From: JAEULH01 sp034382075
Lineage (GTDB): Bacteria; Pseudomonadota; Alphaproteobacteria; Rhodospirillales; Defluviicoccaceae
Assembly (NCBI GenBank): GCA_034382075.1
Contig: JAXMOZ010000018.1
Span: 1 to 46,149 of the forward strand
DNA length: 46,149 bases
Direction: 5' to 3'
In this document: in pieces, positions 34,406 to 43,090 of the stretch
How positions within the stretch are numbered: the stretch's first letter is position 1
Layout: each line of letters opens with the position of its first letter
Program-made: the position numbers and the translations under genes
The notes under the pieces: model-generated
What the model saw: the letters and a program-made list of their open reading frames with translations, nothing else
Told to the model about the DNA's origin: nothing
The model's database searches: none

Positions 34406-35393
34406 TCTGGACCGCGTTCAGGGCCGCGCCCTTGCGCAGGTTGTCGGAGACGACCCACAGGTTGAGCGCGTTGGCGACCGTTGGGTCCTTGCGGATCCGG
34501 CTGACATAGACCGCGTCTTCGCCGGCGCTCTCAACCGGGGTGACGTAGCCCTCGTCTTCGCGATGATCGACAACGACCACGCCCGGCGCCGCCCGCAGCG
34601 CCTCGCGCGCTTGGTCCTCGCCGAGCGGCGTTTCGAACTCGATGTTGACCGCCTCGGCGTGGCCGACGAACACCGGCACCCGCACGCAGGTGGCGGTGAG
34701 CTGGATCGACGGGTCGAGGATCTTCCGCGTCTCGACCGCCATCTTCCACTCCTCCTTGGTCGAGCCGTCGTCCATGAAGGTGTCGATGTGCGGGATCACG
34801 TTGAAGGCGATCTGCTTGGTGAACTTGTGCCGGTGCTGGTGCGCCGGCTCGTTGACGTAGATGCCGCGGGTCTGGCTGAACAGCTCGTCCATCGCCTCCT
34901 TACCGGCGCCCGACACCGATTGATAGGTGGACACCACCACCCGCTTGATCCGCGCCAGGTCGTGCAGCGGCTTCAGCGCCACGACCAACTGGATGGTCGA
35001 GCAGTTGGGGTTGGCGATGATCCCGCGCTTGCCGTAACCGGCGATGGCGCCCGGGTTCACCTCCGGCACCACCAGCGGCACGTCCGGCTCCATGCGGAAC
35101 TTCGAGGTGTTGTCGATGACGACGGCGCCGGCGGCCGCGGCCTTCGGCGCGAACACCGCCGAGACGCTGGCGCCCGGCGACGACAGGACGATGTCGACGC
35201 CGCGGAAGTCGAAGTCGGCGAGATTGCGGACCTTCAGCGTCTCGTCCTCGCCGTAGGAGACCTCGACGCCGGTGGAGCGGGCGGACGCAACCGGGATCAC
35301 TTCGTCGGCGGGAAAGGCGCGTTCGGCCAGGGTCTGCAGCATCTCCCGGCCGACGTTGCCGGTGGCGCCGACGACGGCGACACGATAGCCCAT
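34362..35393 (-). CDS. asd: Aspartate-semialdehyde dehydrogenase
   Basis: Enzyme of lysine, threonine, methionine and diaminopimelate synthesis, reducing aspartyl phosphate. The 343-residue protein has VAVVGATGNVGREML (NADP loop), the catalytic Cys in IANPNCSTIQLVVAL, STYQSVSGAGKEAMDEL, and the active-site His in RVPVFVGHAEAVNIE. It starts 24 nt after the leuB stop in the leucine operon; dapF, of the same DAP route, is at 43.1 kb. Confidence 0.97.
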   Translation of the reverse strand: MGYRVAVVGATGNVGREMLQTLAERAFPADEVIPVASARSTGVEVSYGEDETLKVRNLADFDFRGVDIVLSSPGASVSAVFAPKAAAAGAVVIDNTSKFRMEPDVPLVVPEVNPGAIAGYGKRGIIANPNCSTIQLVVALKPLHDLARIKRVVVSTYQSVSGAGKEAMDELFSQTRGIYVNEPAHQHRHKFTKQIAFNVIPHIDTFMDDGSTKEEWKMAVETRKILDPSIQLTATCVRVPVFVGHAEAVNIEFETPLGEDQAREALRAAPGVVVVDHREDEGYVTPVESAGEDAVYVSRIRKDPTVANALNLWVVSDNLRKGAALNAVQIAEELVRSYLGVPA

Positions 35394-35417
35394 GGGTGTG
35401 GTCCTCCTTGTCGTGCT

Positions 35418-36530
35418 CTATGCGGCAATCTTGTCGAGCTCATGGACGATGGCCTCGCCCATTACCCGCGTCGATACCCGCGCTTTGCCCTGCTGCATGA
35501 TATCGGCCGTGCGCAAGCCGCCGTCGAGCACGCGCTTGACCGCATTCTCCAGAAGCTCGGCCGTCTCGGCCATGTCGAATGAAAAGCGCAGGCACATGGC
35601 GAAGCTCAGCAGGACGGCCAGCGGGTTGGCCATCCCCTTGCCGGCGATGTCGGGAGCGCTCCCGTGCACCGGCTCGTACAGCGCCCGCCTCCGCCCGCCG
35701 GCATCGGCCGCGCCCAGCGAGGCCGACGGCAGCATGCCGAGCGAGCCGGTCAGCATCGCCGCCTCGTCCGACAGCATGTCGCCGAACAGGTTGTCGGTGA
35801 CGATCACGTCGAACTGCTTCGGCGCCCGGATCAACTGCATGGCGCAGTTGTCGGCGTACATGTGGCTGAGCGCGATATCCGGGTACTCGGCGTCGTGCAG
35901 CGCCTGCACCTCCTCGCGCCAGAGAACGCCGCTTTCCATGACGTTGGCCTTCTCCACCGAACAGACCCGCCGGTCGCGCTTGCGCGCCATCTCGAAGGCG
36001 ACGCGGGCGATGCGGTGGATCTCCTCGGTGGTGTACACCTGGGTGTTGACCCCGCGCCGGCCGCCGCCCGGCAGCTCCTCGATGCCGCGGGGCTCGCCGA
36101 AGTAGACGCCGCCGGTGAGCTCGCGCACGATCATGATGTCGAGGCCGCTGACGATCTCCGGCTTCAGCGGCGATGCATCGACCAGCGCCGAGAACACCAC
36201 CGCTGGCCGGAGATTGGCGAACAGCTCCATCTCCTTGCGCAGCCGCAACAGCCCGCGCTCGGGCTTCTGGGCGAAGGGCAGGGCGTCCCACTTCGGGCCG
36301 CCGACTGCGCCGAGCAGCACCGCGTCGGCGTCCAGAGCCTTGGCCATGGTTTCATCGGTCAGCGGCACGCCGTGGGCGTCGATGGCGGCGCCGCCGACGA
36401 GATCCTCGGCGACGGCGATGCGCACGTTGCGCTTGCGCTCCAGCCAGTCGATGAACCGCCTGACCTCGGCCATGACCTCCGGGCCGATGCCGTCCCCGGC
36501 CAAGATGAGAAGCTTGTTCCGATCGGCCAT
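35418..36530 (-). CDS. leuB: 3-isopropylmalate dehydrogenase
   Basis: Oxidises and decarboxylates 3-isopropylmalate in leucine synthesis. The 370-residue protein has LAGDGIGPEVMAEV, LGAVGGPKWDALP, RPERGLL-type loop QKPERGLLRLRKEME, the SHMYADNCAMQLI catalytic Asp region, and the dehydrogenase signature VTDNLFGDMLSDEAAMLTGS. LYEPVHGSAPDIAGKGMANP binds NAD. It is 207 nt downstream of leuD, the gap being filled by a family 1 repeat. Confidence 0.97.
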   Translation of the reverse strand: MADRNKLLILAGDGIGPEVMAEVRRFIDWLERKRNVRIAVAEDLVGGAAIDAHGVPLTDETMAKALDADAVLLGAVGGPKWDALPFAQKPERGLLRLRKEMELFANLRPAVVFSALVDASPLKPEIVSGLDIMIVRELTGGVYFGEPRGIEELPGGGRRGVNTQVYTTEEIHRIARVAFEMARKRDRRVCSVEKANVMESGVLWREEVQALHDAEYPDIALSHMYADNCAMQLIRAPKQFDVIVTDNLFGDMLSDEAAMLTGSLGMLPSASLGAADAGGRRRALYEPVHGSAPDIAGKGMANPLAVLLSFAMCLRFSFDMAETAELLENAVKRVLDGGLRTADIMQQGKARVSTRVMGEAIVHELDKIAA

Positions 36531-36615
36531 CAGATCCCCGTTGTTCTTGTTTGGCGATGCCGGCCTTCCGGCCGGCCGGGCCTCGAGCGTTCTGTGATCC
36601 GGTCGATTACGATAC

Positions 36616-36700
36616 CGTCATCGCGAGCCGCAAAGCGGCGTGGCGATCCAGTGTTGAAGGCAATGGATTGCCGCGTCGGCTTCGCCTCCTCGCAATGACG
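36616..36700 (-). repeat. Family 1 dispersed palindromic repeat, copy b, between leuD and leuB
   Basis: CGTCATCGCGAGCCGC at one end and CCTCCTCGCAATGACG at the other, with inner CCAGTG near the middle. It is the reverse orientation of copy a. It fills most of the 207-nt leuD-leuB gap. The extended tail with the start-like ATG is not clearly present here. Confidence 0.87.
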
Positions 36701-36737
36701 GCGTGGCTGTTCTGCCTCAAACGCCTCCACGAAGCGC

Positions 36738-37349
36738 CTAGCGGAACAGCCATGGCTGGCTTGCCTTGTGGCGCTCCTCGAAGGCGGCGATGAAGGGCGC
36801 CTTTTGCAGCGTGAGGCCGATCTCGTCAAGGCCGCCCAACAGGCAACTCTTGCGGAACGGGTCCACCTCGAAGGCCATGGCGACGCCGTCCGGCGCGGCG
36901 ATCTCCTGGCGCTCCAGATCGACGGTAAGCACGGCGCCTTCGGGGCGGGCCGCCAGCGCCATGAGCGCGTCGACCTGCTCGCGCGGCAGGACGATGGGCA
37001 GGATCCCGTTCTTGAAACAGTTGTTGTAGAAGATGTCGGCGAAGCTCGGGGCGACGACGCAGCGGATGCCGAAATCGAGCAAAGCCCACGGTGCGTGCTC
37101 GCGCGACGAGCCGCAGCCGAAGTTGTCGCCGGCGATCAGGATCTCGGCCTGGCGATACGGCCCGCGGTTCAGCACGAACTCCGGCTTCTCGGAGCCGTCG
37201 TCGTCGTAGCGCATCTCGAAGAACAGGCTTTCGCCGAGGCCGCTGCGCTTGATGGTCTTCAGGAACTGCTTGGGGATGATCATGTCGGTGTCGACGTTGA
37301 TCATCGGCAGGGGCGCCGCCACCGCCGTGAGCCTGGTGAAGCTCTGCAT
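36738..37349 (-). CDS. leuD: 3-isopropylmalate dehydratase small subunit
   Basis: Swivel subunit of the LeuCD isomerase, 203 residues. MQSFTRLTAVAAPLPMINVD, TDMIIPKQFLKT, LIAGDNFGCGSSREHAPWAL and FADIFYNNCFKNGILPI are classic LeuD blocks. It follows leuC by 131 nt, with a family 2 repeat in the gap. Confidence 0.97.
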   Translation of the reverse strand: MQSFTRLTAVAAPLPMINVDTDMIIPKQFLKTIKRSGLGESLFFEMRYDDDGSEKPEFVLNRGPYRQAEILIAGDNFGCGSSREHAPWALLDFGIRCVVAPSFADIFYNNCFKNGILPIVLPREQVDALMALAARPEGAVLTVDLERQEIAAPDGVAMAFEVDPFRKSCLLGGLDEIGLTLQKAPFIAAFEERHKASQPWLFR

Positions 37350-37380
37350 CGTTTGCCCTTTTCTTGGTTTGGCCCGCTAC

Positions 37381-37463
37381 CGTCATGGCCGCACTTGTTG
37401 TGGCCATCCACGCCTCGAAGCATCCGCCTCGTGGACGGCCGGGACAAGCCCGGTCGTGACGGA
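37381..37463 (+). repeat. Family 2 dispersed repeat, copy d, between leuC and leuD
   Basis: CGTCATGGCCGCACTTGTTGTGGCCAT (hairpin) followed by GGACGGCCGGGACAAGCCCGGTCGTGACGG. More diverged than copies b and c but in the same orientation; it fills most of the leuC-leuD gap. Confidence 0.8.
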
Positions 37464-37480
37464 TTTCGCTGAAGAGCCGG

Positions 37481-38887
37481 TCAGCGCATGTTGCGGACGT
37501 CGGTGAGCCGGCCGGTGACCGCCGCCGCCGCCGCCATCGCCGGGCTCATCAGGTGGGTACGCCCGCCGCGGCCCTGGCGGCCCTCGAAGTTGCGGTTCGA
37601 GGTCGAAGCGCAGCGTTCGCCGGGCGCCAGCTTGTCGGCGTTCATGGCAAGGCACATGGAGCAGCCGGGCTCGCGCCACTCGAAACCGGCCTCGCGAAAG
37701 ATCCGGTCCAGACCCTCCGCCTCGGCCATGCGCTTCACCAGTCCGGAGCCGGGCACCACCATCGCGCCGACGTTGGCCGCCACCTTCCGCCCCTTGGCCA
37801 CCGCCGCGGCCTCGCGAAGATCCTCGATCCGGCCGTTGGTGCACGAGCCGATGAACACCCGGTCGATGGCAACCTCTTCCATGGCCCGGCCGGCTTCGAG
37901 ACCCATGTAGGCCAGCGAGCGCAGTAGAGCCTGGCGCTGACCTTCGTCGTCGACCTCGTCGGGGCGGGGAACTGAGCCGGTGATGGGCACCACGTCCTGC
38001 GGGCTGGTGCCCCAGGTCACCTGCGGCGCGATCGCGGCGGCGTCGAGCCGCACCTCCCGGTCGTAGACGGCGCCGGCGTCCGCGGGCAGCGTCCGCCAAT
38101 AGGCGACGGCCGCGTCCCAATCCGCGCCCTGCGGCGCCATCGGCCGGCCGTGCAGGTAGGCGAAGGTCGTCTCGTCCGGAGCGATGAGCCCGGAGCGGGC
38201 GCCGGCCTCGATCGACATGTTGCAGACCGTCATCCGCCCTTCCATGCTGAGCTGGCGGATCGCCTCGCCGGCGTACTCGATGACGTAGCCGGTGCCGCCG
38301 GCGGTGCCGATGGCGCCGATGATCGCGAGCACCAGGTCCTTGGCGCCGACCCCGAACGGCAGGTCGCCGTCGACGGCGATCAGCATGTTCTTCGCCGGCT
38401 TCTGCAGCAGGGTCTGGGTCGCCAGCACGTGCTCGACCTCGGAGGTGCCGATGCCGAAGGCCAGCGCGCCAAAGGCGCCGTGGGTCGAGGTGTGGGAATC
38501 GCCGCAGACGATGGTCATGCCGGGCTGGGTGAAGCCCTGCTCGGGGCCGATGATGTGGACGATGCCCTGGCGGACGTCGTCCATGGAGAAATAGCGAATG
38601 GCGAACTCGCCGCAGTTGGACGCGAGGGTGTCGACCTGCAGCCGAGACTCGACGTCGGCGATGCCCTGGGAGCGGTCCGTGGTCGGCACGTTGTGGTCGG
38701 CCACTGCGAGCGTCGCCTCCGGCCGGCGAACCCGCCGCCCGGTCATGCGCAGGCCTTCGAAGGCCTGTGGGCTGGTGACCTCGTGGACCAGGTGGCGGTC
38801 GATGTACAGCACGCAGGTGCCGTCGTCCTGGACCTCGACGACATGCGCGTCCCAGATCTTGTCGAAGAGCGTCCGCGCCCTGCTCAT
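37481..38887 (-). CDS. leuC: 3-isopropylmalate dehydratase large subunit
   Basis: Aconitase-family 4Fe-4S enzyme, 468 residues, isomerising isopropylmalate with LeuD. VCGDSHTSTHGAFGALAFGI, the cluster cysteines in FIGSCTNGRIEDLREAA and REPGCSMCLAMNAD, and ERCASTSNRNFEGRQGRGGR are all present. The ATG at 38887 starts MSRARTLFDKIWDAHVV; the frame is open further upstream through the rplS region as a shadow. It is 47 nt after rplS. Confidence 0.97.
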   Translation of the reverse strand: MSRARTLFDKIWDAHVVEVQDDGTCVLYIDRHLVHEVTSPQAFEGLRMTGRRVRRPEATLAVADHNVPTTDRSQGIADVESRLQVDTLASNCGEFAIRYFSMDDVRQGIVHIIGPEQGFTQPGMTIVCGDSHTSTHGAFGALAFGIGTSEVEHVLATQTLLQKPAKNMLIAVDGDLPFGVGAKDLVLAIIGAIGTAGGTGYVIEYAGEAIRQLSMEGRMTVCNMSIEAGARSGLIAPDETTFAYLHGRPMAPQGADWDAAVAYWRTLPADAGAVYDREVRLDAAAIAPQVTWGTSPQDVVPITGSVPRPDEVDDEGQRQALLRSLAYMGLEAGRAMEEVAIDRVFIGSCTNGRIEDLREAAAVAKGRKVAANVGAMVVPGSGLVKRMAEAEGLDRIFREAGFEWREPGCSMCLAMNADKLAPGERCASTSNRNFEGRQGRGGRTHLMSPAMAAAAAVTGRLTDVRNMR

Positions 38888-38934
38888 GCCTTCGCCCTCT
38901 TGCCGCGCCAATGCCGTGGCCGGCGGCGGCCGTC

Positions 38935-39414
38935 CTATTCGGATGCGGCGGCCGCCTCGGCCTTCGCCTTCGCCTTGCTCTTCACCCGGGCGATCGCGTC
39001 CTGCTTCTCGCGGCTCGCGGTTTCGCGCTCTTCCTGCGCCACCTTGGCGGCGAAGCCGTCGGTCTTCTCGGAGATGCGCGCGCGCTTGCCGCGGAGCGCC
39101 CGGAGGTAATAGAGCTTCGCCCGGCGGACGTCGCCGCGGCGGACGATCTCGATGCCCGAGACGTTGGGCGAGTACAGCGGGAACACCCGCTCGACGCCTT
39201 CGCCGTAGGAGATCTTGCGCACGGTGAAGGACGAGTTCAGGCCGCGGTTGCGCCTGGCGATGCACACGCCCTCGAACGCCTGGACCCGCTCGCGGGAGCC
39301 CTCGACCACCTTCACCTTGACCCTGACGGTGTCGCCGGGAGCAAAGTAGGGCACCGGCCGGTCGCCGCTGAGCCTTGCGATCTGCTCCTGCTCGAGTTGT
39401 TGGATGATGTTCAT
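38935..39414 (-). CDS. rplS: 50S ribosomal protein L19
   Basis: Large-subunit protein at the 30S-50S interface. MNIIQQLEQEQIARL, FAPGDTVRVKVKVVEG, VQAFEGVCIARRNRG and FPLYSPNVSGIEIVRRGDVR are the L19 core. At 159 residues it has a C-terminal extension of about 40 Lys/Ala/Glu-rich residues, common in alphaproteobacteria. The ATG overlaps the trmD stop (ATGA). Confidence 0.97.
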   Translation of the reverse strand: MNIIQQLEQEQIARLSGDRPVPYFAPGDTVRVKVKVVEGSRERVQAFEGVCIARRNRGLNSSFTVRKISYGEGVERVFPLYSPNVSGIEIVRRGDVRRAKLYYLRALRGKRARISEKTDGFAAKVAQEERETASREKQDAIARVKSKAKAKAEAAAASE

Positions 39415-40214
39415 CGCGCGTCGTCCTTACCGCTTGCTGTCACATATGGGCGAGCGCCGCTGTCCCTCAATGACCCGGCGCCCCCCGATCCACCCTCGTC
39501 TTGGTAGCGCGCCCACAGGTCCGGGCGCCGCTCCCGCGTCAGTCGTTCCGCCTGCTCGCGCCGCCACCGGGCGATCCGCCCGCGGTCGCCGGACAGCAGC
39601 ACCTCGGGCACACCGCGACCCTGCCACTCCCGCGGCCGGGTGTAATGCGGATACTCGAGCAGACCGTGCTCGAAACTCTCCTCGTTCAGCGCCGCCGGCT
39701 CGCCAATTACTCCCGGCAGAAGCCGCACGCACGCCTCGACCAACACCATTGCCGCGACGTCGCCGCCGGCCAGAACGAAATCCCCGAGGCTCACCTCCAC
39801 CGGCCGGTGCGCCTCGATGACCCGCTCGTCGACGCCCTCGTAGCGGCCGCACAGCAGCACCAAGCCGGGTCCGGCGGCGTGCTCCTTGACCCAGGCCTGA
39901 TCCAGCGGCCGACCGCGGGGCGTCAGATGAACCAGCGGCAGCACCGGCGACGAGGACAGGCCCGCGGCGATGGCCGCATCGACCACATCGGGCCGCATGA
40001 CCATGCCCGGCCCGCCGCCAAACGGGGCGTCGTCGACAGTGGCGTGTTTATCGCTTGCGTATGCGCGGATGTCCAACGTTTCGAGCCGCCACAGCCCGCG
40101 AACCAGCGCCTGGCCGCTCAGGGAGGCGCCGAGCGGGCCCGGAAACAGCTCGGGAAACAGGGTGAGCACCCGCGCGGTCCACGGCGGCTGCGCTGCAGGC
40201 TGGTCCTTGGTCAT
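39411..40214 (-). CDS. trmD: tRNA (guanine-N1)-methyltransferase TrmD
   Basis: SPOUT enzyme making m1G37 in tRNA. RVLTLFPELFPGPLGASLSG, DDAPFGGGPGMVMRPDV, LLCGRYEGVDERVIE and the knot DFVLAGGDVAAMVLVEA are diagnostic. Start is ATG 40214 or GTG 40226; neither has a strong ribosome binding site. 267 residues from the ATG, a little longer than usual at the C-terminus. It is separated from rimM by about 300 nt that hold a family 3 repeat. Confidence 0.95.
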   Translation of the reverse strand: MTKDQPAAQPPWTARVLTLFPELFPGPLGASLSGQALVRGLWRLETLDIRAYASDKHATVDDAPFGGGPGMVMRPDVVDAAIAAGLSSSPVLPLVHLTPRGRPLDQAWVKEHAAGPGLVLLCGRYEGVDERVIEAHRPVEVSLGDFVLAGGDVAAMVLVEACVRLLPGVIGEPAALNEESFEHGLLEYPHYTRPREWQGRGVPEVLLSGDRGRIARWRREQAERLTRERRPDLWARYQDEGGSGGAGSLRDSGARPYVTASGKDDAR

Positions 40215-40509
40215 GGTCGCGGTCACCCGCGCCCCGGACGGCGCGCGCCAGCGCGGCGTTGCAGCCGCAAGCCTCGCGGAGAGCGAAGGCCCGCACCCCG
40301 ACCCTCGCCCGCTTGCGCGTTCCGCGTGCGGGAGAGGGAGGTGCTCGTCGACACCGCAGCAGGCTTCCCCTCGCCCACGCAGTGGGAGAGGGGCGTCCGC
40401 ATCGCGGGCGCGCCCGCGAGCTTCGCGAGCGGGAGGGCGAGGGCGCTAATCGGCATCCCGAACAGTCTCCGAGGACGCATGAGCTGGCAGGGCAGGAGGC
40501 TGGCCGCGT
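40215..40509. other. rimM-trmD gap filled by a family 3 repeat
   Basis: No gene is supported in this roughly 295-nt stretch. In many relatives rimM and trmD are nearly adjacent; here the repeat at 40290-40447 takes up about half of the gap. Confidence 0.6.
40290..40447 (+). repeat. Family 3 dispersed repeat, copy b
   Basis: Opens GCACCCCGACCCTCGCCCGC, includes GTGCGGGAGAGGGAGG and CAGTGGGAGAGGGG, and closes GAGCGGGAGGGCGAGGGCGC. It shares the CCCTC.../GGGAGAGGG modules and self-complementary form of the copy at 8493-8660, with different inner spacing. Confidence 0.7.
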
Positions 40510-41079
40510 CTAAGCGTCGCCGACCGGCGGTGCGGGCTCGGGCTCTCCTTCGGCGGCGCCGAGCAGGCCGGGAACGGCGGCGATGGCGACCCGGCCTTGG
40601 GCAAGATCCACCACCGGCACGACCTCGCGGGTGAACGGAACCATCACGGGCGGCTTGCCCTCGACGGCGATCTCGATCACCGGCCCGGCGCCGAAATCCT
40701 CGACCGCGCACACCGTGCCCAACGGCTGGTCGGTCCCTCCGTCCTCGGCCAGGAGGTCGGCGCGAAGGCCGATCAGGTCGGCATGGTAGTACTCGTCGCC
40801 TTCCGCCGGCGGCAGCCGGTCGCGTGGCACGTGCAGCCTCAGCCCCCGCAGCCGCTCGGCGGCGTCCCGGTCGTCGACGCCCTCGAACCGGGCAACGACC
40901 GCGCCGCGGACCATCCCGCGGCGCTGAGCGCGGAAGCTGCGCTCGCCGGTTTCGTCGTAGAGCTCGCCGTAGGCCACCACGTCCTCGGGCCGTTCGGTGA
41001 AGCTCCGGATCTTGACCTCGCCCCGCACCCCATGGGGGGCGCTGACGATGCCGAGGCAGATCATCCGCGGTTCGCTCAT
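40510..41079 (-). CDS. rimM: Ribosome maturation factor RimM
   Basis: 16S rRNA processing factor that binds S19 in the 30S head. ICLGIVSAPHGVRGEVKIRS and the N-terminal barrel are followed by the PRC-barrel EGDEYYHADLIGLRA and VMVPFTREVVPVVDLAQGRV. 189 residues, with an acidic Pro-rich tail. 19 nt after rpsP, in the conserved rpsP-rimM-trmD-rplS order. Confidence 0.96.
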   Translation of the reverse strand: MSEPRMICLGIVSAPHGVRGEVKIRSFTERPEDVVAYGELYDETGERSFRAQRRGMVRGAVVARFEGVDDRDAAERLRGLRLHVPRDRLPPAEGDEYYHADLIGLRADLLAEDGGTDQPLGTVCAVEDFGAGPVIEIAVEGKPPVMVPFTREVVPVVDLAQGRVAIAAVPGLLGAAEGEPEPAPPVGDA

Positions 41080-41098
41080 GTCGGCCCCGCTCGCGGCG

Positions 41099-41443
41099 TC
41101 AGGCGGCGGCCTCGCCCGCGGCGGCGGCCAAACGCTCCTGCGCCTTCTTCTTCGGCTGCGCCTTCTTCGTCTGCTCGGGCCGCTGGCGCGGCTCCATCAG
41201 CCCGGCGGTGGCGCAGAACTTGGCAACCCGATCGCTGGGCATGGCGCCCACGCCGAGCCAGTGGCGGATCCGCTCCTCCTTCAGCACCACCCGCTCCGGG
41301 TGGTCGGTTGCCAGCATCGGGTTGTAGGTGCCGAGCACCTCGATGAAGCGGCCGTCGCGGGGGCTGCGCGCATCCGCCACCACGATCCGGTAAAAGGGCC
41401 GCTTCTTCGCGCCCCCTCGGGTCAAACGCAATCGCAATGCCAT
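41099..41443 (-). CDS. rpsP: 30S ribosomal protein S16
   Basis: Small-subunit protein of 114 residues. MALRLRLTRGGAKKRPFYRI, VVADARSPRDGRFIEVLGTY and NPM plus RIRHWLGVGAMPSDRV are the S16 core. A Lys/Ala/Glu-rich tail of about 30 residues follows. It starts 36 nt after ffh. Confidence 0.97.
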   Translation of the reverse strand: MALRLRLTRGGAKKRPFYRIVVADARSPRDGRFIEVLGTYNPMLATDHPERVVLKEERIRHWLGVGAMPSDRVAKFCATAGLMEPRQRPEQTKKAQPKKKAQERLAAAAGEAAA

Positions 41444-41479
41444 GGGTCGGTTCGTTCCTTCTCGTCCTCTTAAGGGTCT

Positions 41480-42874
41480 TCAAAACCGCGTGGGCGGCAT
41501 CGGCGGCATCAGCCCCGGCGGCAAGCCGCCGCCGCCGAGGAGCCCGCGCTTGCCGAGCTTACCCACCTTTTTCATCATCGCGCTCATCTGCTGATGCTGC
41601 TTCAACAGCCGATTGACGTCGGCGACGGTGCTGCCCGAGCCGGCGGCAATCCGCCTTCGCCGCGATGCGTTCAAGAGCTTGGGGTTGCGCCGCTCCGAGG
41701 GCGTCATCGACAGGATGATGGCCTCCTGGCGGGCGATCATCTTGTCGTCGACCTTGGCCTCGCTGAGCTGCTTTTTCATCTTGGCGATGCCGGGCAGCAT
41801 GCCGAGCAGGCCCTTCAGGTCGCCCATCTTGCGGATCTGCTGGTATTGCGCCGCCATGTCCTCGAGGGTGAACTCGCCCTTGACGATCTTGCTCGCGAGC
41901 TTCTCGGCGTCTTCGCGCTGGATCACCTCCGACGCGCGCTCCACCAGGCCGACCACGTCGCCCATGCCGAGGATCCGCCCGGCCACCCGCTCGGCGTCGA
42001 ATGCCTCGATGGCTTCGAGCTTTTCGCCGACGCCGATGAGCTTGATCGGCATGCCGGTGACCGCGCGCATCGATAAAGCCGCGCCGCCGCGGGCGTCGCC
42101 ATCGACGCGGGTAAGCACGATGCCGGTGATCTTGACCCGCTCGTGGAAGGCGCGGGCGACGTTGACGGCGTCCTGGCCGGTCATGGCGTCGGCGACCAGC
42201 AGCGACTCCAGCGGCCGCACCGCCTCCTTGACCGCCGCAGCCTCGCTCATCATCGCCTCGTCGATGGTGAGCCGGCCGGCGGTGTCGAGGATGACGACGT
42301 CGAAGCCCTGCTTGCGCCCCATCTCCATGGCGCGAAGGGCGATCTCGACCGGGTTCTCCCCGGCCTCGACCTTCATGACCGGCGTCTCGGTCTGCTCGCC
42401 GAGGACGGCAAGCTGGTGCTGCGCCGCCGGGCGGTAGACGTCGAGCGAGGCCATCAGCACCCGCTTTTTCTCCCGCTTGCGCAGTCGAAGGGCGATCTTG
42501 CCGGCGGTCGTGGTCTTGCCCGACCCCTGCAGGCCGACGAGGAGAACCGGGACGGGCGGGGTGCCGGCGAGGTTCAGGCCGGTGGCGTCCGCGGCCCCGC
42601 CTTCGCCCTTGCCGCCCAGCATCTCGATCAGATCGTCGTTGACGATCTTGATCACCATCTGCCCCGGGGTGACGCTGCGCAGCACGTCCTGGCCGACGGC
42701 GCGCGCCCTCACCGAGGCGATGAACTCCTTGACCACCGGCAGCGCCACGTCCGCCTCGAGCAGGGCCACGCGCACCTCGCGCAGCGCCTCGCCCACGTCG
42801 GCCTCGCTCAGCGCGCCGCGCTTGTTCAGGCGGTCGAAGATCTTTCCCAGGCGATCGCTCAGGCTGTCGAACAC
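41480..42874 (-). CDS. ffh: Signal recognition particle protein Ffh
   Basis: SRP54 GTPase that binds signal sequences and docks with FtsY. The 464-residue protein has an N domain (MFDSLSDRLGKIFDRLNKRG), P-loop VGLQGSGKTTTAGKIALRL, DVYRPAAQHQLAVL, VILDTAGRL, TRVDGDARGGAALS and a methionine-rich M domain with RQEAIILSMTPSERRNP, GSGTTVADVNRLL-like SGSTVADVNRLLKQH and a Gly/Pro/Met end. It is the first gene of the leftward ribosomal-leucine run, divergent from dapF. Confidence 0.97.
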   Translation of the reverse strand: MFDSLSDRLGKIFDRLNKRGALSEADVGEALREVRVALLEADVALPVVKEFIASVRARAVGQDVLRSVTPGQMVIKIVNDDLIEMLGGKGEGGAADATGLNLAGTPPVPVLLVGLQGSGKTTTAGKIALRLRKREKKRVLMASLDVYRPAAQHQLAVLGEQTETPVMKVEAGENPVEIALRAMEMGRKQGFDVVILDTAGRLTIDEAMMSEAAAVKEAVRPLESLLVADAMTGQDAVNVARAFHERVKITGIVLTRVDGDARGGAALSMRAVTGMPIKLIGVGEKLEAIEAFDAERVAGRILGMGDVVGLVERASEVIQREDAEKLASKIVKGEFTLEDMAAQYQQIRKMGDLKGLLGMLPGIAKMKKQLSEAKVDDKMIARQEAIILSMTPSERRNPKLLNASRRRRIAAGSGSTVADVNRLLKQHQQMSAMMKKVGKLGKRGLLGGGGLPPGLMPPMPPTRF

Positions 42875-43090
42875 CCGCAGGCCTTCTCTCTGTCCAGGTC
42901 ACTTAGAATCGCGGTGGAGCGCGCAATAGAGATAGGCCGCGGATTGGCCCAAGCCACCGCGCCCCAACGCCGGTCGCGTCTTCTAGGGCTCCGGCCCCGG
43001 CGCGTCAAGCCGGCGCACGCGGCGTCTTGCCGGCGGCAAGGCCTCCAGGGAGGCTGGATCTGGCTGGGGTTAGGCCATATTAAGCGCGGC
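42875..43090. promoter_or_regulatory. Divergent promoter region between ffh and dapF
   Basis: This 216-nt gap must drive the long ffh operon leftward and dapF rightward. I found no promoter boxes that stand out and no palindrome of note. Confidence 0.4.
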
